From Aliarcobacter sp. (GTDB taxonomy: Bacteria > Campylobacterota > Campylobacteria > Campylobacterales > Arcobacteraceae), in NCBI GenBank assembly GCA_023268955.1, contig JALRJW010000115.1, forward strand, positions 1 through 9,829: a DNA stretch of 9,829 nt, read 5' to 3'. The notes under the pieces are model-generated. The model saw only the letters and a list, made by a program, of their open reading frames with translations, searched no databases and had not been told where the DNA came from. Both the position numbers and the translations under genes were made by a program. Each line of letters begins with the position of its first letter. Within the stretch, counting starts at the first letter, position 1. This document shows, one piece after another, positions 4,596-9,829 of the stretch.

Positions 4596-6200
4596 TTGAC
4601 AGATAAATTAAAATCATTGAAATTTTCAAGTGCTATTTTAGCACTTGTAATTTCAATACCCATGATTACAATTTTCATATTTTTGTTTATTCCCCAAACT
4701 CCAAATTGGGAACATATAGTAGATACTGTATTATTTGAATATATTTTTAATACTTTATACATAATGATTGCAGTAGGAATTTTAACTACTTTAATTGGAT
4801 TTAGTACTGCTTATTTAGTATCTCTTTACACTTTTTCTTTTTCAAAATTTTTTGACTATGCTTTAATTTTACCCTTTGCAATTCCTACTTATATATTAGC
4901 TTTCATATACAATGGAATGTTTGGAATTACAGGAAATGTAACTTCTTGGATACTTGATTTAATGGGAAAAAACCTTTATGAAGTTCCTTTTTTTGATATT
5001 CAATCAATAAATGGTGCTGTTATTGTTATGTCTTTGGTTTTATATCCTTATGTTTATTTGGTTACAAGAACTTATCTTAGTTTTGAATCATCTTCAATTA
5101 TTGAAGCTGCTAAAACATTTAATCTAAACACATGGCAAATTTTAAAAAAAGTGATTATTCCTATTTCAAGACCAGCAATAGTTGCAGGTGCTACTTTAGC
5201 TATTATGGAAGCTGTTAGTGATTTTGGAACTATGGATTATTTTGGTGTAAATACTTTTGTAACTGGAATATTCAGACTTTGGGAAGGGATGGGAAGTATT
5301 GAAGATGCTTCAAAATTAGCAAGTATTTTAATGACTTTTGTATTCATTTTAATTTTACTAGAAAGATTTCAAAGAAGAAATAAAGTTTATAAAAGTAGCG
5401 GAAAAGATTTTAGACCATTAACAAAAATAAAACTAAAAGGATGGCAAAACAATTTAGCATTTGCTGTTTGTTTTTTACCATTTTTCTTTGGTTTTTTACT
5501 TCCATTTATTCAATTAATTATTTGGTTTATTGGTTCTTATGAAGAAATTATTGATGAAGGTTTTGTAAATCTATTTTTGAACACTATTTATTTAGGAGTT
5601 ATTTCAGCAACTATCATCACAACTTTAGCATTGATTTTAGTTTACAACTTTAGAATGAATAAAAACAGAAGTTCATCATCATTTGTTCAAATTGTAAAAC
5701 TTGGTTATTCAATTCCTGGGGCTGTTGTTGCTGTTGGAATTTTGACTTTTTTTGGAGTATTTCAAAATCAATTGCAAAACTTATTTTCAATAAATATTTT
5801 AATATCAGGAACAATAATAGCTGTGATTTTTGGATATTTAGTTAGATTTATAGCTATTTCAATCAATAACTTTGAAGCTGGATTTAATAGAATTCCTCAA
5901 AGTTACGATGATGCAGCGCAGATATCTGGAATTGGTCAAATAAAAACTTTTAGAAAAGTTTTCATTCCACTAATCAAAAACTCTGCTTTTGCATCATTTA
6001 TAGTTATATTTATTGAAGTTGTTAAAGAATTGCCTCTTACAATGGTTTTAAGACCATTTGATTATGATACTTTGGCAATTCGAGCTTTAGAATTAAATGA
6101 ACAAGCACAAACAATACAATCAGCTGTTCCATCACTTTGTATAGTATTAATAGGAATGATTTCTGTAATACTTTTAATTAGAAACATGAAAAAGGCTTAA
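4596..6200 (+). CDS. fbpB: Ferric-iron ABC transporter permease, two fused transmembrane domains
   Basis: Inner-membrane permease, 534 aa, with about 12 transmembrane helices in two homologous halves, as usual for FbpB/FutB permeases. Each half has an EAA loop that docks on the ATPase: EAAKTFNLNTWQILKKVIIP (170-189) and DDAAQISGIGQIKTFRKVFI (438-457). The start is a TTG at 4596. No ATG or GTG occurs in frame before residue 23, which lies inside the first helix. GGA at 4585-4587, within the end of fbpA, is 8 nt upstream. The gap to fbpA is 3 nt and to fbpC 1 nt, so the three genes are surely co-transcribed and probably translationally coupled. The TTG start may keep permease levels below those of the binding protein. 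Confidence 0.94.
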   Translation: MTDKLKSLKFSSAILALVISIPMITIFIFLFIPQTPNWEHIVDTVLFEYIFNTLYIMIAVGILTTLIGFSTAYLVSLYTFSFSKFFDYALILPFAIPTYILAFIYNGMFGITGNVTSWILDLMGKNLYEVPFFDIQSINGAVIVMSLVLYPYVYLVTRTYLSFESSSIIEAAKTFNLNTWQILKKVIIPISRPAIVAGATLAIMEAVSDFGTMDYFGVNTFVTGIFRLWEGMGSIEDASKLASILMTFVFILILLERFQRRNKVYKSSGKDFRPLTKIKLKGWQNNLAFAVCFLPFFFGFLLPFIQLIIWFIGSYEEIIDEGFVNLFLNTIYLGVISATIITTLALILVYNFRMNKNRSSSSFVQIVKLGYSIPGAVVAVGILTFFGVFQNQLQNLFSINILISGTIIAVIFGYLVRFIAISINNFEAGFNRIPQSYDDAAQISGIGQIKTFRKVFIPLIKNSAFASFIVIFIEVVKELPLTMVLRPFDYDTLAIRALELNEQAQTIQSAVPSLCIVLIGMISVILLIRNMKKA

Positions 6201-6201
6201 A

Positions 6202-7188
6202 ATGGTAAGTGTAAATAATTTTGGCATCTCATTTGGAGATACATTAATTTTAGAAAATATAAATTTTGATGTTAATAATGGGGAAATAGTTACTCTTTTA
6301 GGTCAAAGTGGATGTGGTAAAACTACAATTTTAAGATCAATTGCTGGACTTCAAAGGGAGCATGAGGGAAATATTTGCATTGGTGATGTATGTGTTTCTT
6401 CAAAAGAAATATTTGAAAAAAATAGAGAAGTTGGATATATATTTCAAGATTATGCCCTTTTCCCCCACTTAAATGTTGAAGAAAATATCGCATTTGCACT
6501 AGATACTCTTTCAAAAAAAGAAAAAGAAAAAAGAGTAGTTGAATTACTTGAGCAATTTGATATTCAAGAACATAGAAAAAAATCTATTCACCAACTTTCA
6601 GGTGGTCAACAACAAAGAGTTGCAATAGCAAGGGCAATGGCAAATAAACCAAAGGTTTTACTTTTAGATGAACCCTTTGCAAATCTTGATTCTATTTTAA
6701 GATACAAAACAAAAATGTGGTTAAAAAATCTTATCAAAGAAAACAACTTAAGTGCCGTGCTTGTAACCCACGATAAAAAAGAAGCACTTAGTATTTCTGA
6801 TAAAATAGGTATCATAAACAATAAAAAGCTTTTACAGTTTGATACAACAACAAATATTTACAACAACCCAAAAAGTTTTTATGTGGCTAACTTTTTATCT
6901 GAAATAAATGTTTTAAGTAAAAAAGCTGTTGAAATTCTAAATTTAGATGTGAAAGATGATGAATTAGCGACTATAAAAGTAGATGATACTATTCTTACAA
7001 ATGAAACTAATAGCTTAGAGTTAAAACTAATAGATTCATCTTTTTGCGGTGATTTTTATGAAGTAATTGTTACTTTAAAAAATGATGAAGATCATCAAAT
7101 ACATGTAAAACTAAAAGATGCAAGGGTTCTTCTTAAACCTTTTTATTTAGATATCTCTGATGAAATAATCAAAATCATAAAAAAATAA
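6202..7188 (+). CDS. fbpC: Ferric-iron ABC transporter ATP-binding protein
   Basis: Cytoplasmic ATPase driving FbpB, 328 aa. The nucleotide-binding domain spans about residues 1-235 with Walker A GQSGCGKTT (34-42), Q-loop glutamine Q82 in YIFQDYALFPHL, signature LSGGQ (132-136), Walker B VLLLDE (152-157) and switch histidine H190 in LVTHD. The C-terminal part (about 240-328) is the right size for a TOBE-like regulatory domain, as in FbpC and other CUT1/Fe importers. It starts 1 nt after the fbpB stop with AAGG close upstream. It is the last gene of the operon and converges on the histidine kinase gene with a gap of only 39 bp. The subunit assignment rests on context as well as sequence; the ATPase core alone is similar to spermidine and sulfate importers. 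Confidence 0.94.
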   Translation: MVSVNNFGISFGDTLILENINFDVNNGEIVTLLGQSGCGKTTILRSIAGLQREHEGNICIGDVCVSSKEIFEKNREVGYIFQDYALFPHLNVEENIAFALDTLSKKEKEKRVVELLEQFDIQEHRKKSIHQLSGGQQQRVAIARAMANKPKVLLLDEPFANLDSILRYKTKMWLKNLIKENNLSAVLVTHDKKEALSISDKIGIINNKKLLQFDTTTNIYNNPKSFYVANFLSEINVLSKKAVEILNLDVKDDELATIKVDDTILTNETNSLELKLIDSSFCGDFYEVIVTLKNDEDHQIHVKLKDARVLLKPFYLDISDEIIKIIKK

Positions 7189-7205
7189 ATTAAGCCACTT
7201 TAATT
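7188..7205. terminator. Probable bidirectional terminator between fbpC and the histidine kinase gene
   Basis: AATTAAG and CTTTAATT pair around CCA with one bulged base. On the minus strand the stem is followed by TATTTTTTT (T7 = complement of 7179-7185), fitting termination of the histidine kinase transcript. On the plus strand a T7 run occurs only about 8 nt later, so fbpC termination here is less certain. The stem is short and A/T rich. Confidence 0.42.
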
Positions 7206-7227
7206 GCTCAAATTTTTTTGGAATTTT

Positions 7228-8853
7228 TTATAATATTATTTTAATTGTGGTTCCATTTTCATTAGAAGATAAATCAATTTGACCATTTAAAGATTTTTCA
7301 ACAATCATTTTACTCATGTATAAGCCTAAACCTGAAGCATTTTTTTCACTAGTGGTTGTAAAATAAGGTTCAAAAACTTTATCTTGAATCTCTTTTGGTA
7401 TACCAATGCCATTATCACAAATTTCTATTTGAATATTATTTTTGTTTTTAAATACTTTAATATCTATCTTTTTCTCTTTATTGTTTTTTATTGCTTCAAT
7501 TGAATTATTTAAAATAGCTAGAAAAACTTGTTGAAGTTGATTTCTGTAAGAATTTAGTTTAATATTTTCATCAACTTTTAAATTTATATTTATTTGTTTA
7601 TCTTTGATAATAGTTTCTATTAATTTTAAAGTATTTTTTATTACATAACTAACGTAGAAATCTACTTTTTCATTTTCATTTGCATAAAAATCTTTAAAAT
7701 TATCAATTGTTCCAGATAATTGCAATAAAATTTCGTCGATGTTTTTTGCTGTTTTTTCTAAATATTCTTGATTATCTGGTTCATTTTTTATAATGTATAA
7801 AAGGACACTTTTATTCATAGATAAAGCATTCAATGGTTGTCTCCATTGGTGAGCTATCATTGATAAAATATCACCTATTTGGGCTAGCTTTGATTGATGA
7901 ATAATGATATTTTCTTGTTTTAATATCTCTTTTTCAGCTAAATTAGAATTGTATTTATAAACAATAATAAATAATAAAAAGAGTAAGAATAAAGATAAAG
8001 CAAAAAGTTTTGTTACATATGAAAAAATTGAATCCTGTATAATCTCTTTTTTATCTTCAATTAACAATATTAAATCTTGAGTATTATAAAAATCTATTTT
8101 CTTTGAAAAACTTTTATAGTACAATTGTTGAAAATTTAATTTATTCTTTTTAGTATATCTATTCCAATTATTTAATTGATTTGATGATACTAATGTATAA
8201 CCATCGCCATCAATAAGATAAATATTTTTTCTTTCATTCAAACTAATAATATTATTTAAAATATTTTCATAATTTATATTGGCAATTAAGATACCTTTTT
8301 TATTTCCGTTAGAGTCTATTAAAGTTTTAACAATTCGCAAAGTTGGAACAAATGGCACTTCAATCTTTTTATTCTCAATATTCAAATCAAGATTTGAAAA
8401 CCATGTTTTATTTGTGGAAAGATTAATAGAATTAGTAAAGTAATCTCTATGAAATTTATTTTGAAGTTCATTTCCTTTAACTAGTTTCACACTATCATTT
8501 TTTTTGTCAACTCTTATTATTTCTTGTCCAGTTTCATCTAAATATCTTAATTGAAACATATTAATATTTTGTTTTATAGTTGAAATAAAAAGTTCATCTA
8601 CATAATCTTTATTTGAATTATCATCTATATATTTTTTAAAATATTGATTTTCTGAAATACTATCTAATTTTGATTTGAGATAAGAAGAAGTTGTTTTTAC
8701 TAAATTTTGAGACTTTTCAAAAAGTTCCTGATTTTCTTTTAACGATGATTCCTTAAGACCTGATATATGTGTCTTTATTAAAGCAAAGTCAACTACCAAA
8801 AGTAAAACAATTAAGAAAAAGTATATGTATTTAGGTTTAAATCTATTTTGCAT
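7228..8853 (-). CDS. Membrane sensor histidine kinase with periplasmic Cache-like domain
   Basis: This 541-aa kinase has two membrane segments (about 9-26 and 279-299) bracketing a periplasmic domain of about 250 residues. Features such as QLRYLDETGQEIIRVD, RDYFTNS and GILIANINYENIL look like a double Cache (dCache) ligand sensor. No HAMP or PAS domain follows. A short linker leads to the H-box SMIAHQWRQPLNALS, with H335 as the phosphorylation site, then an HATPase domain: N-box LNNSIEAIKN (448-457), DNGIGIP (480-486), VFEPYFTT (493-500) and GLGLYMSK (508-515). All catalytic motifs are intact. No response regulator lies next to it in this window, so it is an orphan as far as can be seen. The ATG at 8853 is the only reasonable start (next Met is M99), but no Shine-Dalgarno precedes it and a -10-like TACAAT ends 5 nt before it. 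The ligand is unknown. Confidence 0.9.
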   Translation of the reverse strand: MQNRFKPKYIYFFLIVLLLVVDFALIKTHISGLKESSLKENQELFEKSQNLVKTTSSYLKSKLDSISENQYFKKYIDDNSNKDYVDELFISTIKQNINMFQLRYLDETGQEIIRVDKKNDSVKLVKGNELQNKFHRDYFTNSINLSTNKTWFSNLDLNIENKKIEVPFVPTLRIVKTLIDSNGNKKGILIANINYENILNNIISLNERKNIYLIDGDGYTLVSSNQLNNWNRYTKKNKLNFQQLYYKSFSKKIDFYNTQDLILLIEDKKEIIQDSIFSYVTKLFALSLFLLFLLFIIVYKYNSNLAEKEILKQENIIIHQSKLAQIGDILSMIAHQWRQPLNALSMNKSVLLYIIKNEPDNQEYLEKTAKNIDEILLQLSGTIDNFKDFYANENEKVDFYVSYVIKNTLKLIETIIKDKQININLKVDENIKLNSYRNQLQQVFLAILNNSIEAIKNNKEKKIDIKVFKNKNNIQIEICDNGIGIPKEIQDKVFEPYFTTTSEKNASGLGLYMSKMIVEKSLNGQIDLSSNENGTTIKIIL

Positions 8854-8857
8854 GTAA

Positions 8858-8869
8858 TATTGTACAATA
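8858..8869 (-). promoter_or_regulatory. 12-bp palindrome containing a -10-like element beside the kinase start
   Basis: TATTGTACAATA is a perfect palindrome. On the minus strand it contains TACAAT (8864-8859), ending 5 nt before the kinase ATG. If this is the -10, transcription would begin at or next to the ATG, giving a leaderless mRNA, and a protein bound to the palindrome would block it. The missing Shine-Dalgarno fits this. No good -35 is seen. Confidence 0.35.
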
Positions 8870-8889
8870 ATTACATAAAATAATTTGTG

Positions 8890-8924
8890 TTAAAAAGTAT
8901 CAGCTTACAACTGATACTTTTTAA
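8890..8924 (-). terminator. Strong intrinsic terminator overlapping the end of the ubiD-family gene
   Basis: TTAAAAAGTATCAG (8890-8903) and CTGATACTTTTTAA (8911-8924) form a perfect 14-bp stem with a 7-nt loop. In the minus-strand transcript the 3' arm ends in CTTTTTAA, so the U-tract is part of the stem. The left part of the hairpin lies beyond the stop codon at 8905-8907, while the right arm encodes the last residues (KKYQL region). It should separate the decarboxylase transcript from the kinase gene. By symmetry it could work in both directions. Confidence 0.75.
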
Positions 8925-9829
8925 TAAATTCATCACTTATATCTAAAATTCCTCTATCCCTTAAACTTTGAATAACCTCTTTGTTGCAATCAACATCATC
9001 AGGCCATCTTCGCTTAAAGTTATCATGTTGATTTTTATTTGTTCCATCAAGACAAATAATATTTGAATCAATATATAAATCTCTATTTGAATCAATATTA
9101 TTTACAACTCTCCAAACAAGCATATATGGATTTTCAACATCATTTTGATTTGCTGCATCAACGATAATCAAAATTTTAATATGCTCATGAAGTGCTTTAA
9201 CCTCATCAAATAGATATTTTTGATTTCTTGTTTTATCTACTGTTATTACAGTTACAGGATTTTTAGTATCTGTGTAGTACTGTTTTAAGTCTTTAATCTC
9301 TTCACTAATATTTCTCATTTTAGAAAGAAGTTCAGCATCACTTAAAACTGTAATTCCAAGTTCATCTATTTCATCACCTGTACAATCAAGTCCAAGTTTT
9401 CCACCAACTGCAAATTTTGGAGATGAGTGATCTAGTGCATCAACTACACCTTTTGTTACAAGTAACTCTTCAATATCAACTCTATTTAAAATATGTCTTA
9501 TTACTTCATCATGATTTGTTAAAAGAGGGGCATCTTCACCTACAAATATAGCGTGTTTTACAAAAGACATTTGCCCTACTCCCCAAAATGCATGCATCAT
9601 TTGTTGAGCATGACCTGGATATAGAGTTTTGATTTTTGCTAAAATTAGATTATGGAACACACCATTTTCAGGCATATAATAATCAATTAAATCAGGTGCT
9701 GTTGTTTTAAGTAACGGTAAGAAAATTCTTTCTGTTGCATGTCCCATATACTTATCTTCTAAAGGTGGTTTACCTACAACCGTTGCTAAGTAAACCGGAT
9801 CTTTTTTAGTTGTTATCGCAGTTACTTCC
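8905..9829 (-). CDS. ubiD: UbiD-family menaquinone biosynthesis decarboxylase, 5' end beyond the window
   Basis: C-terminal 308 residues of a prenylated-FMN-dependent UbiD-type decarboxylase, which removes a carboxylate during late menaquinone synthesis. The frame stays open past the internal ATG at 9747 to the right edge, reading DPVYLATVVGKPPLEDKYMG before ATERIFLPLLK, a stretch typical of this family, so 9747 is not the start. Other family-like parts are YPGHAQQMMHAFWGVGQMSF, the DALDHSSPKFAVGGKLGLD segment and VWRVVNNIDSNRDL followed by LDGTNK near the C-terminus. Full-length members are around 600 residues, so about half is missing here because of the window edge. It matches the menaquinone-decarboxylase subgroup often seen with the futalosine (Mqn) pathway in Campylobacterota better than E. 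coli-type UbiD, but this is from memory. A terminator hairpin overlaps its stop codon. The neighbouring kinase gene has its own putative promoter. Confidence 0.9.
   Translation of the reverse strand, partial: EVTAITTKKDPVYLATVVGKPPLEDKYMGHATERIFLPLLKTTAPDLIDYYMPENGVFHNLILAKIKTLYPGHAQQMMHAFWGVGQMSFVKHAIFVGEDAPLLTNHDEVIRHILNRVDIEELLVTKGVVDALDHSSPKFAVGGKLGLDCTGDEIDELGITVLSDAELLSKMRNISEEIKDLKQYYTDTKNPVTVITVDKTRNQKYLFDEVKALHEHIKILIIVDAANQNDVENPYMLVWRVVNNIDSNRDLYIDSNIICLDGTNKNQHDNFKRRWPDDVDCNKEVIQSLRDRGILDISDEFIKKYQL

Noticed and set aside
4445..4762. Minus-strand frame across the fbpA-fbpB junction
   Set aside because: It is antisense to two confidently assigned genes and has no family-like content.
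6323..6821. Two minus-strand frames (6323-6514 and 6606-6821) inside fbpC
   Set aside because: Both are mirror frames of the conserved ATPase sequence.
9745..9747. ATG at 9747 as the start of the ubiD-family gene
   Set aside because: The same frame continues upstream to the window edge with conserved family sequence, so the gene is cut by the window and does not start there.
1..9829. CRISPR arrays, insertion sequences and transposase genes
   Set aside because: No regularly spaced direct repeats, terminal inverted repeats flanking a transposase or transposase motifs were seen.

Overview
The window looks like chromosome of a Campylobacterota bacterium, most likely Arcobacter or a close relative. 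Supporting this are the very low GC content of most genes, the FutA/cFbpA-like ferric-iron transporter, the UbiD-type menaquinone decarboxylase that usually accompanies the futalosine pathway, and a histidine kinase with the AHQWRQPLNAL-type H-box common in this phylum. These are judgements from reading the protein sequences; no database search was possible.

Layout. (1) 1-724, minus strand: a phage-type TET/JBP-like 2-oxoglutarate/Fe(II) oxygenase, predicted to oxidise a methyl group on a DNA pyrimidine, followed at the window edge by a second reading frame that begins in or just after its last codons. Sampled lines of this block are about 38% GC, against about 17% in a sampled line of the neighbouring membrane gene. 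(2) 725-1027: a non-coding leader with a perfect consensus sigma-70 promoter on the minus strand (TTGACA, 17 bp, TATAAT, GC-rich discriminator), a boxA-like element and three perfect inverted repeats. It resembles a stable-RNA (rRNA/tRNA) leader, but what follows is the oxygenase gene and not an RNA gene. (3) 1028-3424, minus strand: a tightly packed set of three genes, pabA/trpG, a GT-C-like membrane protein and a pseudopilin-like protein. (4) 3425-3587: a divergent intergenic region with two Fur-box-like sites. (5) 3588-7188, plus strand: a complete ferric-iron ABC importer operon, fbpA-fbpB-fbpC. (6) 7228-8853, minus strand: a membrane sensor histidine kinase with no response regulator beside it. 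(7) 8905 to the right edge, minus strand: the C-terminal part of a UbiD-family menaquinone decarboxylase.

How the parts work together. The iron operon is self-contained: periplasmic Fe(III) capture (FbpA), two-domain permease (FbpB), ATPase (FbpC), under probable Fur control. The pabA set combines a folate or tryptophan glutamine amidotransferase with two envelope proteins, with no obvious functional link beyond co-transcription. The main unusual part is the left end. A DNA-base oxygenase of viral type sits directly downstream of what looks like an rRNA-class promoter and leader, next to ordinary chromosomal genes. This could be a prophage or virus-derived insertion at a stable-RNA locus, or an assembly join at a repeated rRNA leader; the sequence alone cannot separate these.
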